Source of the DNA: Methanobacterium sp. | Lineage (GTDB): Archaea > Methanobacteriota > Methanobacteria > Methanobacteriales > Methanobacteriaceae | DNA length: 9,898 bases | Reading direction: 5' to 3' | NCBI GenBank assembly: GCA_003164415.1 | Contig: PLTK01000121.1 | Coordinates: 1-9,898 of the forward strand | Shown here: positions 1 to 6,192 of the stretch, one piece after another | Layout: each line of letters opens with the position of its first letter | Position numbering within the stretch: position 1 is the first letter of the stretch | Notes under the pieces: model-generated | Database searches by the model: none | The model's input: only the letters and a program-made list of their open reading frames with translations | Told to the model about the DNA's origin: nothing | Position numbers and translations under genes: made by a program

Positions 1-100
1 TATTTTTAGGGGTTCCGTGTATGTCCACAAACTGCAACCTTACAAATTTTGTGTCGCATGCTTCGATGTCTCGAATAACCTTTTCTATTTTATCTTGCAT
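1..100 (-). CDS. glnA: Glutamine synthetase, N-terminal fragment (runs off the left edge)
   Basis: Reading leftward from an ATG at 100-98 gives 33 residues with no stop before the window edge. They include KFVRLQFVDIHGTPKN, the characteristic start of the beta-grasp N-terminal domain of type I glutamine synthetase. By family knowledge this cytosolic dodecameric enzyme makes glutamine from glutamate, ammonia and ATP, the main ammonium assimilation step in methanogens. The start is fixed by a GGAGGT ribosome binding site (complement of 110-115) 9 nt upstream. A TATA box and a GGAA-N6-TTCC operator lie just ahead, so nitrogen-dependent repression is likely. Only about 8% of the protein is visible, so catalytic residues and adenylylation or feedback sites cannot be judged. 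The name rests on this short but distinctive segment. Confidence 0.85.
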   Translation of the reverse strand, partial: MQDKIEKVIRDIEACDTKFVRLQFVDIHGTPKN

Positions 101-138
101 AGATCTAATACCTCCATGAAATACATGATCTTTATACC

Positions 139-152
139 GGAAAGTAGTTTCC
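139..152. promoter_or_regulatory. Putative NrpR operator at the glnA promoter
   Basis: The 14 bases are GGAA-AGTAGT-TTCC, a perfect match to the GGAA-N6-TTCC operator known for the methanogen nitrogen repressor NrpR. The site starts 10 bases downstream of the glnA TATA box on the minus strand and covers the predicted transcription start near base 139-141. A repressor there would block polymerase. NrpR itself is not in the window, so binding is inferred. Confidence 0.75.
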
Positions 153-161
153 TTTTACTGG

Positions 162-177
162 TATATAAATGTTTTGA
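162..177 (-). promoter_or_regulatory. glnA promoter (TATA box and BRE)
   Basis: On the minus strand the sequence reads TCAAAACA followed by TTTATATA (162-169), an archaeal BRE/TATA pair. A start about 25-27 nt downstream would fall near base 140 and give a leader of about 40 nt ending in the GGAGGT ribosome binding site of glnA. Confidence 0.65.
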
Positions 178-193
178 AGCATAACTGATGATC

Positions 194-228
194 ATTTATC
201 GAGATTAACTGATTAATCTCGTATAAAT
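194..228. repeat. Inverted repeat upstream of the glnA promoter
   Basis: CGAGATTA (200-207) and TAATCTCG (214-221) form a perfect 8-bp inverted repeat around a 6-nt loop, ACTGAT. The arms extend outward as ATTTAT (194-199) and ATAAAT (223-228), with one unpaired T at 222, giving about 14 paired bases. It lies 25-60 bp upstream of the glnA TATA box and about 100 bp past the stop of the ThiF-like gene. It may be an upstream operator for glnA or a hairpin at the 3' end of the upstream transcript. The heptamer AACTGAT in the loop also occurs at 183-189. Confidence 0.6.
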
Positions 229-325
229 AATGAATTAAGAGTTAAATAATTGGTAAATCTATAAAATCCAAGTATAACTGTAATTATTTGAAATTATTTA
301 TAATATGTATATCTAAAGGATTCTA

Positions 326-1078
326 CTAAAATTCTACCACTGAAAATGGTTTTTTCTTCATAAGATCAAAAACCAATACTTCAGGAGAGGTTATTATATT
401 CCCGCGCCCTGTTATAATTTTAACAACCTCAAATGCTTGCAAACAACCTACAATATTGGGGATAGGGCCTATAACTGGTGGAGTTGCTCTTGTTAACTTA
501 TTTAAATCCACTAATACTTTTTCGCTTAGATCATGACCTAATGATGATAATTTGAACAATTCTTCATAGTTAGGTGTTTTTGATGTGAAGGTAGTTACTT
601 GGCCCATTGTACCGTGAATTGCACCATGTACAAACGGTATTCCATGTTTCAATGCACTTCTACTCGTTATGATCCTGGCTTTTAGATTGTCGAGGGCATC
701 AACAACTACTGTACTATTCCCGATAATATCATCAACATTTCCTTCGTTTAATTCAGTGTTGAAGGTTTCTATTTCCACAAAAGGGTTTATTGAATTGATT
801 ATTTCCTTTGTAACCTCAGTTTTAGATTGTCCGACTCGATCCATACTGCTCATTAACTGTCTGTTAATATTTGAAACATCAAATTTGTCCTTATCAACGA
901 TTTTAAGATGATCTACACCCATTCGAGTTAACATTTCGATGACAGCGCCACCTATTCCTCCACAACCAATAACCGTTATTTCAGAATTTTTAAGTTTTAA
1001 CTGCTCTTTTTTATTTAGAATTTCCTTTTGACGATTTATAATTTCCCAATAAATTGTTTCATCATATTTTTTTGACAT
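326..1078 (-). CDS. ThiF/MoeB/HesA-family E1-like adenylyltransferase
   Basis: This 250-residue protein belongs to the E1-like superfamily that adenylates the C-terminus of ubiquitin-like sulfur carriers (ThiS, MoaD, SAMPs). Visible motifs are the arginine-finger-like RQ at 16-17, the nucleotide loop GCGGIGG at 38-44, D62 and D64, the SNINRQ motif at 69-74, K86, and DALDN at 127-131. The C-terminal GPIPNIVGCLQAFEVVKIITG stretch matches the family crossover helix region. The usual two CxxC zinc pairs are absent: the only cysteines are in GCGG and VGCLQ, and no standard catalytic cysteine is evident. The protein may therefore only adenylate, or act on another substrate. The start has an AAGGT site about 7 nt upstream. 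It is one gene upstream of glnA on the same strand, but the 225-bp gap with its own glnA promoter argues against an operon. The partner protein is unknown. Confidence 0.8.
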   Translation of the reverse strand: MSKKYDETIYWEIINRQKEILNKKEQLKLKNSEITVIGCGGIGGAVIEMLTRMGVDHLKIVDKDKFDVSNINRQLMSSMDRVGQSKTEVTKEIINSINPFVEIETFNTELNEGNVDDIIGNSTVVVDALDNLKARIITSRSALKHGIPFVHGAIHGTMGQVTTFTSKTPNYEELFKLSSLGHDLSEKVLVDLNKLTRATPPVIGPIPNIVGCLQAFEVVKIITGRGNIITSPEVLVFDLMKKKPFSVVEF

Positions 1079-1125
1079 TTTTTATACCTTTAATTTATAA
1101 ATAAAATGACACAGTGGAATACTGA

Positions 1126-1136
1126 TGATATACTAT
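1126..1136 (-). promoter_or_regulatory. Candidate promoter of the ThiF-like gene
   Basis: The minus strand reads ATAGTATATCA, preceded by an A-rich BRE-like CAAAAT stretch. A start about 25 nt on, near base 1105, would give a short leader ahead of the AAGGT site. In such AT-rich DNA this is a weak call. A second TATA-like stretch at 1093-1107 is too close to the gene to be the better choice. Confidence 0.35.
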
Positions 1137-1300
1137 TTTGAAATCAATATAAATATAGTGAAACATTTGAATTCCAATTTAATAAAAATTTAAGAATCCA
1201 TTAAAAATGATCTGTGATGGTATTTCAAATAAAAATAATTAAAAATAGAATATTTAAAGTTTCTGAGATACGTTGTGGAGGCCTTAAATTTATTGTGAAG

Positions 1301-1413
<113 letters not shown>

Positions 1414-1618
1414 GCTTATATGCTGTTAGGCATCATATCACTTAAACCTTTCTATGGATGAACTCGTCTTAAATACATCATATTGAAACAAAATCTTCTT
1501 ATTTTGAAACCTATAATTATTATACATATTTTTGAAGTTTTTCTATAATAACAGTATTGATTAAATGTAAAATTAATAAATTAATAAATTAATTAATGGT
1601 TGGAATCTTGGTGGTAAT

Positions 1619-2443
1619 ATGGATGAACATGTAATTGAAGCACTTGGAAAAACAAGGATCAGGGTAAAGAATGGAAAGGTTGTCGAGGTTGGTGAACCTA
1701 AAATTGATTATTGTCCAATATTCGATAAGTACAGGGGAGTAAAAAAATTTACACCCGAAACTGTTAAAGAAAACATAGAATTTCGAATGAAAGATTTTGG
1801 AATGTGTACCAAGGATAGGACAGTCAGAATGAAGGATTTTTTATCCTTTGGAGTTTCAGAAATATTGAGTACCCTTATTATTGAGGGAGAGATTGATTGT
1901 GTTGTCAGTGTTTGCGAGGGTTGTGGAACAGTAATATTAACGGATCCTGAAATTATTCAGGGTACTGGTGGCCGTGTTTCAGGACTTCTATGCACCTCCC
2001 CCTATGAAAATATTATTAATGAATTAGGACGAGAAAATGTTCTTGATCCAGAAAATGCTTTAATAGACCAGATAAAGGGAACATTAAAAGCAATTGAAAT
2101 GGGATACAAAAAAATAGCAGTTACAATAGTCTCTGCAGAAGATGCAAAGAAACTCCGGGAAATGGAGACGGATGGTATTAAAATATATATATTCGCTGCA
2201 CATGTGACTCAAATTTCAAAGGAAAATGCAAAAGCTATATTTGATAATGCCGATGTTGTAACTGGCTGCGCATCTAAATATATTAGGGAAATAGGGAGTG
2301 AAGAAGGTTGTTTCAGGGCAGGAGATTCTATTCCAATATATGGTGTCACTAAATCGGGGAAAAAATTCCTTAAAATGCGAATAGATAAAATTGGTGGTTT
2401 GAAGGAGAAAAAGGAACCAAAACTGCCCAATCCGTTAATATAA
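1619..2443 (+). CDS. Putative methanogenesis marker protein 8 (DUF2099 family)
   Basis: The 274-residue soluble protein resembles the methanogenesis marker 8 family, which by family knowledge is found almost only in methanogens and their relatives and has no firmly established reaction. The identification is from overall sequence character and memory, not a search. It has eight cysteines (C32, C63, C94, C99, C102, C125, C217, C231), including the CEGCGT motif at 99-104, LLCTSPYE at 123-130 and GCASKYIREIG at 216-226. This many conserved-looking cysteines suggests metal or iron-sulfur binding, which is an inference. No signal peptide or membrane segment is seen. The ATG has a GGTGGT ribosome binding site 3 nt upstream. 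The gene stands alone and converges with the CBS-domain gene, only 28 bp between the two stops. Confidence 0.75.
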   Translation: MDEHVIEALGKTRIRVKNGKVVEVGEPKIDYCPIFDKYRGVKKFTPETVKENIEFRMKDFGMCTKDRTVRMKDFLSFGVSEILSTLIIEGEIDCVVSVCEGCGTVILTDPEIIQGTGGRVSGLLCTSPYENIINELGRENVLDPENALIDQIKGTLKAIEMGYKKIAVTIVSAEDAKKLREMETDGIKIYIFAAHVTQISKENAKAIFDNADVVTGCASKYIREIGSEEGCFRAGDSIPIYGVTKSGKKFLKMRIDKIGGLKEKKEPKLPNPLI

Positions 2444-2471
2444 GAAGAAGGTTATTTTGCTAGTTATCAAT

Positions 2472-2846
2472 TTAAATACCTGCAAGTGCCCTTATTAAAC
2501 TACTTTGGGTAATAAGACCTACTAAAATTCCGTTATCTACTACAGGTATTCTTTGGTACCCTTTATCTGCCATTATTTTTGTAATTTCTAGTATTGGTGT
2601 ACTTCTCTCAGCAACCATAAGATCTTTGCTCATCAAGTCGTCCACTTTAAGCCCGAGCGCCTCACCACCAGCTAAAAGCACATCACGATGTGTTATTATA
2701 CCAACAAGCTTTCCTTTATCCACTACAGGTAATCCACCAACGTTACAGCGCATCATTTTCAATTTTGCTGCTGCAACCACGTCATTACGTGATGTTACAT
2801 ATAAATCTTTGATCATAATGTCCTCTGCAACGAGCTTGTTTATCAT
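2472..2846 (-). CDS. Two-CBS-domain protein
   Basis: The 124-residue protein is a tandem CBS pair (Bateman module) with nothing attached. The first CBS domain spans about residues 5-65, with EDIM at the start, GLPVVD at 38-43 and GIITHRD at 49-55. The second spans 68-124, with RIPVVD at 99-104 and GLITQSSL at 110-117. Such stand-alone modules typically bind adenine nucleotides or SAM and sense energy state or regulate a partner. The partner here is unknown and the neighbours do not identify it. The start at 2846 follows an in-frame stop four codons upstream, with GGGAGAG about 13 nt away, rather distant. An internal ATG at residue 11 has a better spaced GAGG, but that start would cut off the first conserved strand. 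Confidence 0.88.
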   Translation of the reverse strand: MINKLVAEDIMIKDLYVTSRNDVVAAAKLKMMRCNVGGLPVVDKGKLVGIITHRDVLLAGGEALGLKVDDLMSKDLMVAERSTPILEITKIMADKGYQRIPVVDNGILVGLITQSSLIRALAGI

Positions 2847-3247
2847 ATTGATACATTATCTCTCCCAATATTTAAATATTTATTTTCCAAAAAATAAACC
2901 TATATTGATCAAATATGCCACATACAATGAGATATTTCCAAAAAAATTTAATATATTGGGGTAAAACAGAAAATTAGAAGTTTAACATGTTATTTTAATA
3001 AAAAAACAGATTAAATTGTAGTATAAATTATTTAAAATAATTTTTTATTATTTAAAACAGGGATGCATAAATTCTTTTATAATCAGAAATATTGGAATAA
3101 ATAGATAAAGGAATTTGAGTATATCATTAACTATACCAACACAATTTTATTATCCTATTTAATTGTATTTATGATTAGAATAAATATATATTAAGTTTTA
3201 AATGATTAAAATTTTGAATATATTCCATTTTATATGAGGTATCAAAA
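2847..3247. other. Intergenic region of about 400 bp, very AT-rich
   Basis: No gene is supported here. It holds the 5' region of the leftward CBS gene (TTTAAATA-like bases near 2870-2877, GGGAGAG near 2860) and the promoter and leader of thiC. An 11-base direct repeat, ATTATTTAAAA, occurs at 3027-3037 and 3047-3057. ACAATT (3141-3146) and AATTGT (3161-3166) form a short inverted repeat just upstream of the thiC TATA box. No thi-box riboswitch-like core (CTGAGA near the start codon) is visible. Confidence 0.6.
3182..3192 (+). promoter_or_regulatory. Candidate thiC promoter (TATA box)
   Basis: AAATATATATT is the best TATA match upstream of thiC and follows the purine-rich GATTAGAAT. A start near 3213 would give a leader of about 35 nt ending in GAGGT. 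The surrounding DNA is so AT-rich that the exact box is uncertain. Confidence 0.4.
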
Positions 3248-4522
3248 GTGACCCAGATGAAAGAAGCCCTTAAGGGCAATATAACAGATGAAATTAAATC
3301 AGTAGCCGAAACAGAAGGTATTGATGTCCGCAAGATCATTAAAGGCTTAGCAGATGGTCGAATAGTTATTCCTAAAAATATTAATGGTAAAAGCAGGCCT
3401 GTGGGTATTGGTAAAGGTCTGAAAACTAAGATTAATGCCAACATAGGATCTTCCTCCGAGCTTGAGAAAGTTGAATGGGAAGTTGAAAAGGCCAAAGCAG
3501 CCGTGAAGTATGGTGCTGATACTATAATGGATTTAAGTACTGGTCCAGAATATGAAAAGGTATTGAAAGCTGTTATGGAAACTGTCAACATTCCTATAGG
3601 AACCGTACCAATTTATGAGGCAGGTATAACAGCTTCAAATACTAAGGGTGCTGTCGTGAATATGGATGGGGATGATATGCTCCGTGCAATCGAAAATCAA
3701 GCAAAGACTGGAGTAGATTTTGTAACTGTCCATTGTGGTATTACAATGGATCTTGTTAATAAAGTTAAGAATTCTAACAGGATAATGGGCATAGTAAGTA
3801 GGGGAGGTTCCTTTTTAGCCGCATGGATACTAAAAAATCAGGAAGAAAATCCATTATTCAAAAATTACGATTACATACTCGAAGTTGCAGAAGAATATGA
3901 TGTTACACTAAGTTTAGGAGATGGTCTTAGACCTGGATGTCTACATGACGCATCTGACGTACCACAAATTCAGGAACTTGTTACTTTGGGTGAGTTAGTT
4001 GGAAGGGCTAGGGATAAAGGAGTTCAAGTTATGGTTGAAGGACCGGGTCACGTTCCAATAAACCAGATTAAGGCCAATATTGAGATCCAGAAAACTATAT
4101 GTAAAGATGCCCCATTTTATGTTCTAGGTCCCCTTGTGACTGATCTAGCACCAGGTTATGATCATATTACTTCTGCAATTGGAGGTGCAATTGCAGCTGC
4201 ATCGGGCGCTGATTTTCTTTGTTATGTAACACCGGCCGAGCACCTGGCAATACCGAACATTGATGATGTTAAAGAGGGTGTAATAGCTTCAAAAATTGCA
4301 GCAGAAGCGGGGGATATTGCTAAAGGAGTTAATGGTGCGTGGGAACGTGAAGTTGAAATGGCATATGCAAGAAAGAATTTTGATTGGGAAAAACAGTTCG
4401 AACTTGCATTTGACCATGAAAAACCAATTAAGTGTAGAGAGCGTAAACCCATCTCAGAACAAGATATGTGTACTATGTGCGGTGAATTTTGTGCACTTAG
4501 ACTTGTAAGGGACAACATTTAG
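3248..4522 (+). CDS. thiC: Phosphomethylpyrimidine synthase (short archaeal-type ThiC)
   Basis: ThiC is a radical-SAM enzyme that rearranges aminoimidazole ribotide into hydroxymethylpyrimidine phosphate, the pyrimidine half of thiamine. The 424-residue protein is the short form, without the N-terminal domain of the roughly 600-residue bacterial type. Visible signatures are VIPKN at 40-44, DTIMDLSTGP at 91-100, GTVPIYEA at 118-125, VTVHCGI at 159-165, SRGG at 184-187, LGDGLRPG at 223-230, VEGPGHVP at 263-270 with metal-ligand H268, and AEHL at 330-333 with H332. The C-terminal cluster motif is CTMCGEFC (C408, C411, C415), CX2CX3C instead of the textbook CX2CX4C. I chose the GTG start because GAGGT lies 7 nt upstream, whereas the next ATG (3257) is 16 nt away. 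It appears monocistronic. Many methanogens carry two thiC paralogs and I cannot tell which this is. Confidence 0.95.
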   Translation: MTQMKEALKGNITDEIKSVAETEGIDVRKIIKGLADGRIVIPKNINGKSRPVGIGKGLKTKINANIGSSSELEKVEWEVEKAKAAVKYGADTIMDLSTGPEYEKVLKAVMETVNIPIGTVPIYEAGITASNTKGAVVNMDGDDMLRAIENQAKTGVDFVTVHCGITMDLVNKVKNSNRIMGIVSRGGSFLAAWILKNQEENPLFKNYDYILEVAEEYDVTLSLGDGLRPGCLHDASDVPQIQELVTLGELVGRARDKGVQVMVEGPGHVPINQIKANIEIQKTICKDAPFYVLGPLVTDLAPGYDHITSAIGGAIAAASGADFLCYVTPAEHLAIPNIDDVKEGVIASKIAAEAGDIAKGVNGAWEREVEMAYARKNFDWEKQFELAFDHEKPIKCRERKPISEQDMCTMCGEFCALRLVRDNI

Positions 4523-4563
4523 AAGGTTTACATTTTAATAACAATTTCCAAATTTTTTAATTA

Positions 4564-4604
4564 AACATGTAAACTAGTTTGTAACATGCCAAACTATTTA
4601 TATT
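4564..4604 (+). promoter_or_regulatory. Promoter and upstream direct repeats of the zinc-ribbon gene
   Basis: TTTATATT at 4597-4604, preceded by CAAAC, is a good archaeal TATA/BRE pair and would start transcription near 4628. Immediately upstream are two related copies, AACATGTAAACTAGTTT (4564-4580) and AACATGCCAAACTATTT (4583-4599), 19 bp apart. The first contains the perfect palindrome AAACTAGTTT. The second copy runs into the TATA box. The arrangement resembles a tandem regulator site, but no regulator is identified. Confidence 0.45.
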
Positions 4605-4679
4605 GTTTCATACAACAATAATTTAAAATATAATAAAAATTGGGAAATGAATATTTGAAAATATACAGGAGTAAATCTC

Positions 4680-4910
4680 ATGAAAGCAGAAAAATTAAGT
4701 CAAAAATGTCCTGAATGTGGATGTACTGATAAGGATATATCAAGAAAAAGAGACACAGGAACCAATGATGAAGCATTTTATATACCACATGTTCCTCAAG
4801 GAACTATAGGAGTTATCCGTTGCAGTCAATGTGGACATCTATTTGAATATTGTACCAGTGAAGAATGCCTTGTTGATATTAAAAAAATTAGTTTTGACAA
4901 GAAAAAGTAA
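4680..4910 (+). CDS. Small zinc-ribbon protein of unknown function
   Basis: I do not recognise this 76-residue protein as a named family. It has the knuckle CPEC at 10-13 (with C15 next to it) and a second knuckle, CSQC, at 48-51 followed by GH. Together they make a four-cysteine zinc ribbon with a loop of about 34 residues. C58 and C63 (CTSEEC) could add a second site. The middle segment around 31-45 (EAFYIPHVPQGTIGV) is not low in complexity and looks like a real fold. The tail is lysine-rich. The ATG has AGGAG 8 nt upstream and a credible promoter, so it is probably a real single gene. It lies between thiC and the redox operon with about 160 bp and 190 bp of spacing. RNA binding, metal handling or an RNA polymerase-associated role are all possible, and none is shown. 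Confidence 0.8.
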   Translation: MKAEKLSQKCPECGCTDKDISRKRDTGTNDEAFYIPHVPQGTIGVIRCSQCGHLFEYCTSEECLVDIKKISFDKKK

Positions 4911-5101
4911 ATTTTATCAATATTCAATAAATAATTTTTTTAGAGTTTCCACATTTTCAAATTTTTAACAAGTTTTAACATTAAAAATGATGTTCTAAAC
5001 ATTTTAATTCACTTTAAACCGGTTAAAAAAAAATTATTAATAGAAGATTATACATAACATGAGAACATTGAACTAAATTTTAGCTGAGGAGGCTGAGAGT
5101 T

Positions 5102-5380
5102 ATGGTAATGCAGCATGTTGAAGGTCAAGATAAAGGTAAAATAGTTCTTTTTGCATTAAGCACATGTGGATGGTGTAAAAAAACCAGAGCATTAATAGAA
5201 GATATTGGTGCAAGTTATGACTATGTATACGTAGATCTCGAGAAGGGCAAAGAAAGGGAAGAAGTTGTTGAAATGGTTAAAAAATGGAATCCGCAAGTAT
5301 CATTCCCCACAATTGTCATTAATGATGATAAAACTATAGTAGGCTTTAAAGAGGATGAGATAAAGGAGGCAATTGGATGA
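5102..5380 (+). CDS. Glutaredoxin-like thiol-disulfide oxidoreductase
   Basis: The 92-residue protein has a thioredoxin fold of the glutaredoxin size. It shows a beta strand KIVLFAL, then the active site C22-GW-C25, then the cis-proline motif SFPTIVI with P69, then GFKEDEI at the C-terminus. By family knowledge such proteins reduce protein disulfides in the cytosol; methanogen versions often work like thioredoxins because glutathione is absent. There is no signal peptide. The start is set by GAGGAGG (5086-5092), 9 nt ahead of this ATG. The stop overlaps the start of the next gene by ATGA, so the two are translationally coupled and the ferredoxin-linked reductase next door is the likely electron donor. 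Confidence 0.93.
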   Translation: MVMQHVEGQDKGKIVLFALSTCGWCKKTRALIEDIGASYDYVYVDLEKGKEREEVVEMVKKWNPQVSFPTIVINDDKTIVGFKEDEIKEAIG

Positions 5381-5889
5381 GCGACTTTGATGAGCCCACA
5401 GCCACCGAAGTCGATTCGTACTACTTGAAGGTAAAAAAAGATTCAGAATCATCCGGATATCATCTTAATCCTGATGTAGAGTTTACTAAAGAACTTTTAA
5501 AAAGTATATTAATTAATATAACCCGATATGGGCATGGAGCATGTCCCTGCAGATTAGCTTCAGGAGATAAGCAAGATGATATGGATATAATATGCCCTTG
5601 TGATTATCGAGATCCTGACCTTGTAGATTATGGTGCTTGTTATTGTGGATTGTACATCTCTAGTGAGATTTCAAGTGGTGAGAAAAAATTACAGTCAATT
5701 CCTGAAAGAAGACCATCGCCAGATGAAAGGGAGAAAATAAAGGCTAATACAGGATTTAAAATTTCTACTGAACTCTCAAAACCAGTATGGCGTTGTAAAG
5801 TTTGTGGATATCTATGTGCAAGGGATAAACCTCCAGAAATTTGTCCAATATGTAAGGTTTCTGGTGAAAGATTTGAGAAGTTCATATAA
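5377..5889 (+). CDS. Ferredoxin-thioredoxin reductase catalytic subunit fused to a rubredoxin domain
   Basis: Residues about 1-110 form the catalytic domain of ferredoxin:thioredoxin reductase, with the cysteine pairs C56-P-C58, C73-P-C75 and C88-Y-C90. By comparison with the plant-type enzyme, four of these bind a [4Fe-4S] cluster and two (probably C58 and C90) form the redox-active disulfide. Residues 138-170 are a rubredoxin-like iron site, WRCKVCGYLC then CPIC, with C140, C143, C156 and C159. Fused ferredoxin:disulfide reductases of this kind are known from methanogens such as Methanosarcina. The usual FTR variable subunit is not encoded nearby. AAGGAGG sits 7 nt upstream, inside the glutaredoxin gene. 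The inferred role is one-electron transfer from ferredoxin through iron centres to the disulfide of the neighbouring glutaredoxin-like protein. Confidence 0.93.
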   Translation: MSDFDEPTATEVDSYYLKVKKDSESSGYHLNPDVEFTKELLKSILINITRYGHGACPCRLASGDKQDDMDIICPCDYRDPDLVDYGACYCGLYISSEISSGEKKLQSIPERRPSPDEREKIKANTGFKISTELSKPVWRCKVCGYLCARDKPPEICPICKVSGERFEKFI

Positions 5890-6192
5890 TAATTTATTTA
5901 TTATTTTTTGTTGAATCGCTAATTTATTACATTAATTCAATAATTTATTTTAATAATACCCTACTTTTTTATTATATAATCTCATATTTTTTTTCAGTTC
6001 CCTTAAAAACATGAAATTTTAGTTAAAACCATTCAAAACAAAAACTATTAAATTCTAACTTGTTAAGAATATATTATAGAACTAATATTGGGTTTAAATA
6101 ATAAAATTTATATTTTATATCCAGTTATTCGTAACTAGAAATTTAATATTAAATTTATTAATTTCATTAAAATTTAAGGGTTGGTAAGAATT
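5890..6192. other. Intergenic region of about 300 bp: T-rich 3' end and ligase promoter
   Basis: The left part after the reductase stop has runs of T (around 5903-5909, 5964-5970 and 5988-5995) suited to archaeal oligo-T termination. The right part holds the ligase promoter with its palindromes. No small gene with a ribosome binding site was found on either strand. Confidence 0.55.
6107..6156 (+). promoter_or_regulatory. Candidate DNA ligase promoter with two palindromes at the start site
   Basis: TTTATATT at 6107-6114 is a TATA candidate, placing the start near 6137. Between the TATA box and that point is AGTTA-TTCG-TAACT (6123-6136), a 5-bp inverted repeat. Directly after it is the perfect 18-base palindrome AAATTTAATATTAAATTT (6139-6156). 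The placement is right for a repressor site, but AT-rich palindromes arise easily by chance here. Confidence 0.4.

Noticed and set aside
669..911. Open frame opposite the ThiF-like gene (80 codons)
   Set aside because: It is the antisense shadow of a gene with clear motifs, has no ribosome binding site and its product has no protein-like pattern.
1571..1597. Tandem ATTAATAA-like repeats before the marker-8 gene
   Set aside because: Very low complexity in an AT-rich gap; repeats like this are expected by chance and show no dyad or spacing that suggests a site.
2209..2964. Antisense frames at 2209-2430 and 2626-2964
   Set aside because: Both overlap real genes on the opposite strand and lack start signals.
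3027..3057. Eleven-base direct repeat ATTATTTAAAA, 20 bp apart
   Set aside because: Composed only of A and T in a very AT-rich gap far from the thiC start; not distinguishable from chance.
3175..3591. 138-codon minus-strand frame over the thiC start
   Set aside because: Antisense to a certain gene; hydrophobic composition follows from the complement of the thiC codons.
4222..4518. Alternative frames on both strands over the thiC 3' end
   Set aside because: Shadows of thiC, whose frame carries all family motifs through C415.
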